NCBI GenBank assembly: GCA_947168625.1
Contig: CAMVMQ010000013.1
Span: 1-16,555, forward strand
DNA from: an uncultured Caryophanales bacterium
Lineage (GTDB): Bacteria > Bacillota_I > Bacilli_A > RF39 > UBA660
Length of the DNA stretch: 16,555 nt
Direction: 5' to 3'
Part shown: piece by piece, positions 7,687 through 15,310 of the stretch
Numbering within the stretch: position 1 is the stretch's first letter
How the letters are laid out: each line of letters opens with the position of its first letter
The notes under the pieces: generated by a model
The model's input: the letters and a program-made list of their open reading frames with translations, nothing else
The model's database searches: none
What the model was told of the DNA's origin: nothing
Position numbers and translations under genes: made by a program

Positions 7687-8841
7687 ATGAAGAAAATGTA
7701 TATATTTATTATTATTTTTATTGTGTTTATATTATTAGTTACAGTAGTTGGTTCTATTATTGTTATGGGTAATAATTCTGTTCCTAAGAGTAAGGATATT
7801 CTTAATGTTCAGAGTAATAAGGAAGTTTATTTTAATGTTTATGGCTATGATATAGATAATCCTAATGTCATTGTAAATCCTTATGGTAATAGTCCTCTTA
7901 CTGCTTTAGTTATGTTTACATCAGATAATTATAGTGAAGTATATATTACTGTAAAGGGAAAATATGACAATGATATTAATTATACTTTTGCTAAGGATAA
8001 GTATCATTTGATTCCAATATATGGACTATATGCTGATTATGATAATACTGTTATTATTAGGTGTGAAGGTAGTGAGAAGGTTATCAATATTAAGACGAAT
8101 TCTTTACCAGAAGATTTTACTTTTAGTGAGAATATGAATTATGTTAATTATAGTTTTTATAATGTAAATTATCCATATGCTATTGATAGTTATGGTGATG
8201 TTAGATGGTATTTAAATAAACACTATTATGGGAATGTTACTGTAATTGATAATTCAATTATTCTTATTGGAAGTGATAGTTATAATGAAGAACAAGACGC
8301 ATCAATTAGCTTTTATAGAATGAACTTACTTGGTAAGATATATGCTGAGTATTTGTTGAGTGATTATTATTATGGATTAAATGGAATATATGAAGATAAT
8401 ATCATTATTAAAAGTGACAAATATTTAGTAATGGATCTCCAGACTGGTAATGTATTAAAAGAATTATCAGAAGTAGATGATTCTGTATTTGGTAGAAATG
8501 AATTTGATTTATATTTTAATACACTTAATTATAATATTTCAAAATCTAGTAGATTTGGAAGGTTATCTGAAACTGATACTAGTGATGAAAATGCAGTACT
8601 TATTAAGTATTCTAAATATAAAGATAACAATATGGAGATAAGCATTGATAGTAATAGGATAACTATTATTAATAATAATGATGATGTCGTATATGTTATT
8701 TTTGATAAGTTTTTAGGTAAAAAAGTTTATGAAGTGGTAGATATTAAGTATATTAATTTAGAAGGCTTAAAAGGTAAATATAATATTTATTATAAGATTA
8801 ATGATAAGATTTATAAAAGTAATTATTATGTCGAGGTATAG
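7687..8841 (+). CDS. Membrane-anchored arylsulfotransferase-like protein, probably non-catalytic
   Basis: A 384-residue protein with one N-terminal membrane anchor (about residues 4-27) and an extracytoplasmic remainder. NPYGNSPLTALVMF (64-77) and HLIPIYGLYADYDNTV (107-122) match the N-terminal domain of bacterial aryl-sulfate sulfotransferases, and GDVRWYL (170-176) matches the start of their beta-propeller. Those enzymes are near 600 residues and use several propeller histidines, one transiently sulfated. This protein is much shorter and has only two histidines in all (107 and 179), both before or at the first blade, so it should lack sulfotransfer activity. It may instead be a binding or structural derivative. 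No SD is visible before the ATG. It is the first gene of a tight operon; the polymerase gene starts three nt after its stop. Confidence 0.7.
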   Translation: MKKMYIFIIIFIVFILLVTVVGSIIVMGNNSVPKSKDILNVQSNKEVYFNVYGYDIDNPNVIVNPYGNSPLTALVMFTSDNYSEVYITVKGKYDNDINYTFAKDKYHLIPIYGLYADYDNTVIIRCEGSEKVINIKTNSLPEDFTFSENMNYVNYSFYNVNYPYAIDSYGDVRWYLNKHYYGNVTVIDNSIILIGSDSYNEEQDASISFYRMNLLGKIYAEYLLSDYYYGLNGIYEDNIIIKSDKYLVMDLQTGNVLKELSEVDDSVFGRNEFDLYFNTLNYNISKSSRFGRLSETDTSDENAVLIKYSKYKDNNMEISIDSNRITIINNNDDVVYVIFDKFLGKKVYEVVDIKYINLEGLKGKYNIYYKINDKIYKSNYYVEV

Positions 8842-8844
8842 GTA

Positions 8845-10047
8845 ATGGATAGGTTTATATTGCATGTAGATGTTAATAATGCTTATCTTAGTTGGACTGC
8901 TATATGGTTATTAAAAAAAGGTTATAAAACGGATATTAGAGAGAGGTACTCTATTATTGGTGGTGATGAATCACAAAGAAGGGGTATTGTTCTAGCTAAG
9001 AGTAATCTTTGTAAGAAAAATGGTGTTGTTACCGCTGAGACAATTGGGTCCGCTAGAAGAAAGTGTCCTTATTTAGAAGTTTATCCTCCGGTATTTAAGG
9101 TTTATAAGTATTTCTCGGATAAGATGTATGAATATTTATGTACTTATACTGATATTATCGAAAGATATTCTATTGATGAGTGCTTTCTTGATTATACTGG
9201 AAGTATAAAATTATTTGGAGACCCCGTTAAGATTGCTTATAAAATAAAAGATGATATATATAAAAAATTTGGGTTTACGGTTAATGTAGGAGTGGGAAGT
9301 AATAAACTTCTTGCTAAGATGGCGAGTGATTTTGAAAAGCCTAATAAAGTTCATACTTTATTTAGTTATGAAGTAAAGACGAAGATGCATCATCTTCCTG
9401 TTGAAGATTTATTTATGATTGGAAAAGCAAGTAGTAAAAGGCTTAGAGAAATGGGTATTAAGACAATTGGAGAACTTGCTGCATATCCAGAAGATGAACT
9501 CATTCGTAGATTTAAAAAGATGGGCAAACTGATGCATGAGTATGCTAATGGTATTGATGATAGTGAGGTACATTTTGAGAGAGAAGCGGCGAAGAGTATT
9601 TCTTCATCAACAGTTCTTCCTTATAATTATAGTGAAGACAAGAAGCTTCAAGATGTTATTATGAATTTATCTAGAGATGTTGGAAGAAGATTAAGATACA
9701 GTAAAATGTATGCTGATACTATTGGTGTCTGGATTAAATATAGTTATTTTGAAAAGATTAGTAAACAAGAAAAACTTGATATTAGTATCTCAACAGATGA
9801 AGAAATATGTGAAAATGCATGTAAAATTTTTGATAAGCTTTGGAATCATGATGATGGGGTAAGAAGCGTTTGTGTTTTTATAAGTGGATTATCTACGTCA
9901 AAAAAGAGACAATTATCGATATTTGATATGGATAATGATAATAGTGTTATTGGGAATAATGAAAAGGTGCAAAAGCTAATTGATGATATGCAAAGAAAAT
10001 ATGGTAAGAATGTTATTAAATTTGCTAATATGAAGGAGGATAAGTAA
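8845..10047 (+). CDS. dinB: Y-family translesion DNA polymerase (Pol IV/DinB type)
   Basis: An error-prone DNA polymerase that bypasses damaged template bases. The 400-residue protein has the N-terminal catalytic carboxylate Asp9 in HVDVNNAYLSW, the second pair Asp111-Glu112 in YSIDECFLD, and the little-finger region in the C-terminal third. The sugar-steric-gate position is Tyr14, where many close relatives have Phe. The helix-hairpin-helix region IGKASSKRLREMGIKTIGEL is at about 192-211. Near the C-terminus, QLSIF (356-360) is a sliding-clamp binding motif of the QLxLF class. The ATG follows a GAGG site by 8 nt and lies three nt after the previous stop; the stop shares one base with the next start (TAATG). 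No LexA-type operator was recognised upstream. Assignment to the Y family is firm; DinB versus another subgroup is less so. Confidence 0.94.
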   Translation: MDRFILHVDVNNAYLSWTAIWLLKKGYKTDIRERYSIIGGDESQRRGIVLAKSNLCKKNGVVTAETIGSARRKCPYLEVYPPVFKVYKYFSDKMYEYLCTYTDIIERYSIDECFLDYTGSIKLFGDPVKIAYKIKDDIYKKFGFTVNVGVGSNKLLAKMASDFEKPNKVHTLFSYEVKTKMHHLPVEDLFMIGKASSKRLREMGIKTIGELAAYPEDELIRRFKKMGKLMHEYANGIDDSEVHFEREAAKSISSSTVLPYNYSEDKKLQDVIMNLSRDVGRRLRYSKMYADTIGVWIKYSYFEKISKQEKLDISISTDEEICENACKIFDKLWNHDDGVRSVCVFISGLSTSKKRQLSIFDMDNDNSVIGNNEKVQKLIDDMQRKYGKNVIKFANMKEDK

Positions 10048-12053
10048 TGGATTATTGGAATTATGATGAAAATGCTCGTGAACGTGATTTTGATTTAGAT
10101 AATATTATCGACTCATTAGGAAATATTGATGATATGTATTCCTTTACACTAGTAACTAAATTATATCATTTACATTTATCTGAAAGTGATCTTGATAAAG
10201 TACTTGAAAGAGATGATATTAGAGAGAAACTTGCAATAGGATTACTTGAAGAATCAAAGGAGAATTTTTATGCTGGATTTAGAGAGGTACTTAGATATTT
10301 TACTCCTAGACAGTTTATTTCTTTGTATGATGCTAGAACGTTAAAATCTTTCTTTTCTGGCAATTTAAAGAATCATGAATATAAATTTTTTGTTTGCTTA
10401 TTGGAAAAGGATTTTAATGGAATAATTAATTATGTTCTCAGTGATGATGAAATGTTTAATGAATTATTTAAAATAAATGATAATTTTTATTCTATGTTTT
10501 CTAGTATTAGTTACGATTTGTTTAGGAATGTTATTTTGAAAATGGGAGATGATATTTCCTCTTATCCTTCTGATTTTATTGGTATTATTGATGAGAACTA
10601 TCAAAAGAGAATACTTAGTGAAAATATTAGTGATGATATGATTATTTATTTAGTACCAAGATTTAAGGATAATGTAATTAGTGAATTCTTGTGTAATAAT
10701 CCTAAAGGAAGATACTTGTTTAATAAATTTAATATTAAGAATTTTGTTGAAAGAGGAATTAAATTTGATGATGAAATTGTTAAGACAAAAGAATTTTTTG
10801 ATAGTTTAAAATGTGATAATTTTGTTGATTTTAGAACTATTATTAATGAAGCGGAAAAAAATAATAATTTGGATATTATTATGAGAAGATTAAATAATTA
10901 TTATAATGAAATAATTAATTCTTATGATTCTAATACTGGTTTATTTAAAGAATATTTAATTCTTGTTAATAATCCGGAATTAAAGGTGTCAATTAAAGAT
11001 GTTTCTTTTATTGTTGATAAAGGATTGGTTATGGAACTACATAATTATTATGATTGGGATGAGAGTGGTAATAGGGTTATCAGTAATAGAGAACGACTTA
11101 TTTCATATTTGAAAGAAGTTACTAGCAGAAAATTGTCTGATGTTATTGTTGATGCCTTATTTGAAGATAATATTTATAATGTATGGCTTAATATTGGAGA
11201 AATGCTAAGATATAATAGTAAACTTTCTGATGATAAAAAAGTTCTTGAGAAAAAAAGAGAAGATTTTTATAATATGATACTTCATTTTGATGAACTACCT
11301 TCAGACGAAAAAATTAGTTTATTTCATAAATTGAGCGATAAAAGAGTTAATTTTATGTTTTATGATGATTTAAGAAAAATAAAGGATTTATCTTATGATT
11401 TAATTAAAGAGGAATTATTTAGTGTTGAAGACAAGCATAATGATGTTAATTTAAATAGTGAATTATCTAATAAATATGGAATAAAAGTATATGATTTGAG
11501 AGATAAAGAATATACAATGCTTATTAGAGGTGAAGGTAGACACCGTGATAAGAGTGGAAATAGAAGAAACTGCTACTCAGTAATTGGAAGTGACAATAGT
11601 AGTGTTTATGGAGCTGCAGATGGATATTTAATGTATTATGGTTATAATTCTTTCGACAATGATAAGGTTATACATATTTTAGAACAAGATTCTTTTAGTG
11701 GTGATTATGGAAAGGAACTTCCAACCAAATATGTTAATAGAATTATGACTTCTTCCGAACTTATTAGAAATAGTAGTTGGTATAGTGAAATTGATCTAGT
11801 TAATGTAAAAGATGAAGATGGTATGTATATTGCAAAAAGGCCTGATTTTGTTGTTTATTATGATAATGGAACGAATGATATTTTGAGAAGTATTGATGAA
11901 GCTAAGAAACTTAATATTCCTCTTGTTATAATTAATGAAAAAATACTAGAACAGGATAAAAGAATGGATATTCCGTTTGATAAAGAAAAAGATTATTATA
12001 TACAACATAATGATATTATATTAAATGAGATGAGAACAGGAAAGGCAAGATAG
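10047..12053 (+). CDS. Large protein of unknown function: helical N-terminal region plus a compact C-terminal domain
   Basis: A 668-residue cytosolic protein with no membrane segment or signal. I do not recognise a named family. Residues ~1-470 look almost wholly alpha-helical, acidic and rich in short amphipathic segments, suggesting a solenoid or scaffold. Residues ~485-640 look like a mixed alpha/beta domain: YTMLIRGEG (489-497), RHRDKSGNRRNCYSVIG (498-514), WYSEIDLV (578-585), RPDFVVYY (598-605) and LNIPLVIIN (622-630). I have an impression of similar C-terminal blocks in hypothetical proteins from uncultured gut Bacilli. Arg494, Ser511 and Glu581 could be laid over the R-S-E pattern of ADP-ribosyltransferases, but this is speculation. 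AAGGAGGA ends 6 nt before the ATG, which overlaps the polymerase stop by one base, so translation is coupled to dinB; tex follows three nt after its stop. Confidence 0.8.
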   Translation: MDYWNYDENARERDFDLDNIIDSLGNIDDMYSFTLVTKLYHLHLSESDLDKVLERDDIREKLAIGLLEESKENFYAGFREVLRYFTPRQFISLYDARTLKSFFSGNLKNHEYKFFVCLLEKDFNGIINYVLSDDEMFNELFKINDNFYSMFSSISYDLFRNVILKMGDDISSYPSDFIGIIDENYQKRILSENISDDMIIYLVPRFKDNVISEFLCNNPKGRYLFNKFNIKNFVERGIKFDDEIVKTKEFFDSLKCDNFVDFRTIINEAEKNNNLDIIMRRLNNYYNEIINSYDSNTGLFKEYLILVNNPELKVSIKDVSFIVDKGLVMELHNYYDWDESGNRVISNRERLISYLKEVTSRKLSDVIVDALFEDNIYNVWLNIGEMLRYNSKLSDDKKVLEKKREDFYNMILHFDELPSDEKISLFHKLSDKRVNFMFYDDLRKIKDLSYDLIKEELFSVEDKHNDVNLNSELSNKYGIKVYDLRDKEYTMLIRGEGRHRDKSGNRRNCYSVIGSDNSSVYGAADGYLMYYGYNSFDNDKVIHILEQDSFSGDYGKELPTKYVNRIMTSSELIRNSSWYSEIDLVNVKDEDGMYIAKRPDFVVYYDNGTNDILRSIDEAKKLNIPLVIINEKILEQDKRMDIPFDKEKDYYIQHNDIILNEMRTGKAR

Positions 12054-12056
12054 TAA

Positions 12057-14219
12057 ATGAATAGTGTTATAATTAGTGAAATTGCAAATGATTTAAATAT
12101 TAAAAATGAAAGAGTAGAGGCAGTACTTAAACTACTTGAAGAAGGAAGTACAATTCCTTTTATTGCAAGATATAGAAAAGAAGCTACTGGTGCTTTAGAT
12201 GAAGAGCAGATTAGGAAGATAAATGAAGTTTATGAATATCAAGAAAATCTTCTTAAGAGAAAAGAAGATGTTATTAGATTAATTGATGAAAAGGGAATGC
12301 TAACTGATGAAATTAAAGATAATATTATGAATTGTTCTAAACTTGTTGAAGTTGAGGATATTTATAGACCCTATAAGGAGAAGAAGAAAACTAAGGCTAC
12401 AGAAGCTATTAAGAATGGACTAGAGCCTTTAGCTAAGATTATTATGTCTTTTAAAAGGGCTGACATTGAAAAAATTGCTGAAGAATATTTAAATGATAAT
12501 GTTAAGTCTGCTGATGAGGCTATTTTGGGGGCTAAATATATTATTGCTGAATGGATTAGTGATAATGCTTATTATAGAAAGTATATTAGAAATAATATGA
12601 AAAATTATGGGATTATTAGTACTAAATTAAAAAAGGGAGCAGAAGATTCTTCCAAGTTATATGAGATGTATTATGATTATGGTGAAAAAGTTAAATTCAT
12701 TAAACCTCACAGAGTTCTTGCTATTAATAGAGGTGAAAAAGAAGGCATTTTATCAGTTAGTATTAGTATTGATAATGACTATGTGTTAGACTTTTTAGAT
12801 AGTAAGATTATTAAAGAAGGTAATGAACGGTCTAGTCTAATTGTTAAAGAAGCAATTAGGGATAGTTTTAAGAGATTAATACTACCTAGTATTGAAAGAG
12901 AAGTAAGATCTGAACTTAAAGAGATTGCTGAAGATGGTGCTATAGATATTTTTGGTAAGAATTTAGAAAAATTACTTCTTACTCCGCCAATGAAAGATAT
13001 TACTGTATTAGGCTTTGATCCAGCTTTTAGAACAGGATGTAAACTCGCTGTTGTGGATAGCACTTCTAATGTTTTAAATATTTCTGTTATTTATCCACAT
13101 GAACCACATAATAAGTGGAATGAGGCTAAGGATAAGATTAAAGAATTAATTAAGAAATATGATGTTGATGTGATTGCTATTGGAAACGGAACAGCATCAA
13201 GAGAAAGTGAAAAATTAGTTGCGGAAGTTATTTCGGAATATAAAGAAAAAGAAGTTAAGTATGTAATTGTTAGTGAAGCTGGAGCTAGTGTATATTCTGC
13301 TAGTCCACTTGCTATTAAAGAATTTCCTGATTTAACAGTTGAGAAAAGAAGTGCAATTAGTATTGCAAGAAGGCTACAGGACCCTTTATCAGAACTTGTT
13401 AAGATTGATAGTAAGAGTATTGGTGTTGGACAATATCAGCATGATGTTAATGAAAAGAGACTTGATGAATCACTTGATTTTGTAGTATCTAAATGTGTTA
13501 ATAATGTTGGTGTTAATGTCAATACTGCAAGCCCTTCAATTCTTAAATATATTTCTGGTCTTACGAAGCCTGTAATTGATAAGATTATTAAATATAGAGA
13601 AGAAAAAGGCAAGATTAAATCAAGAGATGAACTTATTAGTAAAAAGATTGTAACTCCGAAGGTATACGAGCAGTCAATTGGTTTTATGAGAGTTATTGAT
13701 GGAGATAATCCAATGGATGTTACTCCTATTCATCCCGAAAGTTATAATATTACCATGAAATTATTAGATATGCTTGGTTTTGGTATCAAAGATTTTGGTA
13801 GTGATAAACTTACCAGGGCTTTATCTTCAATTAGTTTTGATAATATGGCTAGGGAATTAGAGGTAGATGCTTATACTCTCGAAGATATTATTAAGGCATT
13901 AGAAAAACCTAATAGGGATTATCGTGATGATTTTGAAAAACCAATTTTAAAAAGTAATATTTTAAAAATAGAAGATTTAACTGTTGGTATGGAATTATCT
14001 GGTACAGTTAGAAATGTTGTTGATTTTGGAGCATTTATTGATATCGGTCTACATGAAGATGGACTTGCACATATTTCTAAACTTACTGATAAATATATTA
14101 AGCATCCAATGGATGTTGTCTCTGTTGGTGATATTGTTACTTGTTATGTCGATAAAATATTTCTTGATAAGGGTAAGGTTAGTTTGTCTTTAATTAAGCC
14201 TAATTCTATAAATGTTTAG
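12057..14219 (+). CDS. tex: Tex-family RNA-binding transcription accessory protein
   Basis: Tex is a conserved nucleic-acid-binding protein, related to eukaryotic Spt6, that influences transcription and mRNA fate. The 720-residue protein shows the full family order: N-terminal helical region with IPFIARYRKEATGALDEEQIR, a YqgF/RNase H-like domain from about residue 316 (TVLGFDPAFRTGCKLAVVD, then IAIGNGTASRE), the block SEAGASVYSASPLA, tandem helix-hairpin-helix regions (VNTASPSILKYISGL and KSRDELI, about 485-540), and a C-terminal S1 RNA-binding domain (about 643-712, VGMELSGTVRNVVDFGAFIDIG...DGLAHIS). The ATG at 12057 lies three nt after the previous stop and about 11 nt after AGGAAAGG. It is the last gene of the operon; I see no hairpin terminator in the following 76 nt, so some read-through into the next gene is likely. 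Confidence 0.96.
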   Translation: MNSVIISEIANDLNIKNERVEAVLKLLEEGSTIPFIARYRKEATGALDEEQIRKINEVYEYQENLLKRKEDVIRLIDEKGMLTDEIKDNIMNCSKLVEVEDIYRPYKEKKKTKATEAIKNGLEPLAKIIMSFKRADIEKIAEEYLNDNVKSADEAILGAKYIIAEWISDNAYYRKYIRNNMKNYGIISTKLKKGAEDSSKLYEMYYDYGEKVKFIKPHRVLAINRGEKEGILSVSISIDNDYVLDFLDSKIIKEGNERSSLIVKEAIRDSFKRLILPSIEREVRSELKEIAEDGAIDIFGKNLEKLLLTPPMKDITVLGFDPAFRTGCKLAVVDSTSNVLNISVIYPHEPHNKWNEAKDKIKELIKKYDVDVIAIGNGTASRESEKLVAEVISEYKEKEVKYVIVSEAGASVYSASPLAIKEFPDLTVEKRSAISIARRLQDPLSELVKIDSKSIGVGQYQHDVNEKRLDESLDFVVSKCVNNVGVNVNTASPSILKYISGLTKPVIDKIIKYREEKGKIKSRDELISKKIVTPKVYEQSIGFMRVIDGDNPMDVTPIHPESYNITMKLLDMLGFGIKDFGSDKLTRALSSISFDNMARELEVDAYTLEDIIKALEKPNRDYRDDFEKPILKSNILKIEDLTVGMELSGTVRNVVDFGAFIDIGLHEDGLAHISKLTDKYIKHPMDVVSVGDIVTCYVDKIFLDKGKVSLSLIKPNSINV

Positions 14220-14295
14220 TATATTATAAATCTACAAATAATAATAAAATGACTATATTGAATTAAATAATTTAAGGTAGAAAAATATATAATTA

Positions 14296-14324
14296 TTGGA
14301 AAATAACAGATTTAATGATATAAT
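14296..14324 (+). promoter_or_regulatory. Extended -10 promoter of the small four-helix membrane protein gene
   Basis: TTGGAA (14296-14301), a 17-bp spacer and a perfect TATAAT (14319-14324) preceded by TGA. Transcription would start near 14331, at the SD itself, so the leader is only about 10 nt. The in-frame TTG at 14296 lies in this -35 box and is not a credible start. Confidence 0.7.
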
Positions 14325-14340
14325 TATCGTGAGGTGTAGA

Positions 14341-14739
14341 ATGAAAGAAAAAAAAGAATTAATAAATCAAAATGAAATGTTAGAGTTTGTAGTGGGAATA
14401 ATCTTGCTTGCTATTGGTTTATTTATGTTATCAATGCATGTTAGAGTTTATTCTGGATGGTTCGCGGGATTTACTATTGGTTCTATTAGAGTGGCATCTG
14501 GAGCTGTTACAATTCCACTTATTATAGGAGTAATATGGTATGTAGCTAGGCCAAAATCAAAATTAGCCAAATGGTTATGTTTATTAGGTAGTCTAATAAT
14601 TGTTGTTTCAATTATTATGAGTATTCAAATTAACTGGGTATCATCAACATTATTTGAATATTTATTAATATTTGGTTTATGTGCTGTTGGTATAGGATTA
14701 ATATTAAAAACAATATTTATTGATAGAAAAAATAGTTAA
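14341..14739 (+). CDS. Small four-helix membrane protein of unknown function
   Basis: A 132-residue hydrophobic protein with four likely membrane segments (about residues 14-33, 50-68, 74-95 and 103-125), an N-terminal tail rich in Lys and Glu and a positively charged C-terminus (FIDRKNS). I do not recognise a named family; the pattern SGAVTIPLIIGVIWYVARPKS followed by two further helices vaguely resembles uncharacterised Clostridia membrane proteins. The ATG at 14341 is chosen because GAGGTG (14331-14336) precedes it and because the in-frame TTG at 14296 lies in the promoter. It has its own extended -10 promoter and a strong terminator at 14796-14828, so it looks like an independent one-gene unit, although read-through from tex is possible. 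Confidence 0.75.
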   Translation: MKEKKELINQNEMLEFVVGIILLAIGLFMLSMHVRVYSGWFAGFTIGSIRVASGAVTIPLIIGVIWYVARPKSKLAKWLCLLGSLIIVVSIIMSIQINWVSSTLFEYLLIFGLCAVGIGLILKTIFIDRKNS

Positions 14740-14795
14740 GTTTATTGTAATTGTATTACGATAAAAATTTATTCTCTTTTTCATGATTAAAGAAT

Positions 14796-14828
14796 AAATG
14801 CTCAAACTATAAATGTTTGAGCATTTTT
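14796..14828. terminator. Hairpin terminator after the four-helix membrane protein gene
   Basis: A perfect 12-bp stem (14796-14807 with 14815-14826), 7-nt loop and a T tract at 14824-14828. A second, weaker 9-bp hairpin (14767-14775 with 14791-14799) just upstream shares four bases with it, so only one of the two can form fully. Confidence 0.9.
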
Positions 14829-14859
14829 AGCTTTGTTTATCTTAAATTTCTAGTAGTAA

Positions 14860-14920
14860 AAGGTGACAAACGGTTAATCACTAAAATATTATTACCATAA
14901 AATAGTTTACACCTTCTTTT
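14860..14920 (+). other. Bulged long hairpin followed by a T-rich run, possible structured RNA
   Basis: AAGGTG (14860-14865) pairs with CACCTT (14910-14915). After a small 2x1 internal loop, AAAC (14868-14871) pairs with GTTT (14905-14908), and inside it GGT-T-AAT (14872-14878, one bulge) can pair with ATTACC (14891-14896). TCTTTTT follows. This could be a weak terminator, part of a small RNA, or an antisense-side element. No promoter directly upstream was recognised. Confidence 0.35.
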
Positions 14921-14931
14921 TAAATATTTAC

Positions 14932-14960
14932 TTCAAAATTTAATGATTTTTTGTCATAAT
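14932..14960 (+). promoter_or_regulatory. Candidate promoter of the interrupted small gene
   Basis: TTCAAA (14932-14937), 17-bp spacer and CATAAT (14955-14960) with TGT just upstream, giving an extended -10. Transcription would begin near 14967, five bases before the ATG of the broken frame, so the message would be leaderless or nearly so. Confidence 0.45.
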
Positions 14961-14971
14961 GAAAATTAAAT

Positions 14972-15199
14972 ATGGAAGACAGGGTGAGGAAATCAAAAAT
15001 AATAGTTCTGAACAAATTATAATTAATAATAATAGCTTCTGTTAGTGCAAGTACTGTTTTTGGCGGTTTTAAACGTGGTGATCCCGAGAACAAGTGGATT
15101 TTCTTAGTTTTGTGTGTTTTTATTTTCTATGGTTATAAGTTTTACGAAGGTAAAATTGGTATGGTTTTTTTATATTTAAAAGATATTAGTGTTCTATAA
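14972..15199 (+). pseudogene. Small membrane-protein gene interrupted by an in-frame TAA
   Basis: One reading frame runs from ATG 14972 to TAA 15197-15199 with a single internal TAA at 15020-15022. Ignoring that stop it would give 74 residues: MEDRVRKSKIIVLNKL before the stop and LIIIASVSASTVFGGF after it, which together look like one membrane helix. KRGDPENKWIFLVLCVFIFY then contains a second helix, and KFYEGKIG follows. The stop codon thus falls inside an apparently continuous hydrophobic segment. No SD is visible. A candidate promoter (14932-14960) and a good terminator (15192-15227) bracket the frame, and the terminator stem overlaps its final stop, which supports a former or current gene. 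I do not recognise the family. Alternatives are a functional distal start without a normal codon, a sequencing error, or chance. Confidence 0.45.
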
Positions 15200-15227
15200 T
15201 ATATTTATTGTATTGTAGAATTTTTTT
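15192..15227 (+). terminator. Hairpin terminator with seven Ts
   Basis: TTCTATAATA (15192-15201) pairs with TATTGTAGAA (15211-15220) over 10 bp with one G-U pair and a 9-nt loop, directly followed by seven Ts (15221-15227). It ends the small interrupted unit and insulates the downstream regulator gene. Confidence 0.75.
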
Positions 15228-15257
15228 AAATTAATATTTAACTCTACTATCTGTGTG

Positions 15258-15286
15258 GATACAAATAAGTTAAAATATATTATAAT
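15258..15286 (+). promoter_or_regulatory. Promoter of the membrane-anchored XRE regulator gene
   Basis: A perfect TATAAT (15281-15286) with a weak -35 (GATACA, 15258-15263, 17-bp spacer). Transcription would start near 15293, next to the AAAGGAG ribosome site at 15294-15300. No clear inverted-repeat operator for self-repression was seen. Confidence 0.5.
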
Positions 15287-15310
15287 GGTTATGAAAGGAG
15301 TAAAATAACG

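Noticed and set aside
12779..13063. Minus-strand 94-codon open frame inside tex
   Set aside because: Antisense to conserved Tex sequence, Ser/Leu rich, no SD; a shadow.
14220..14295. Terminator after tex
   Set aside because: Only AT-only inverted repeats such as TTAAAT-A-ATTTAA occur, without a stable GC-containing stem or T run.
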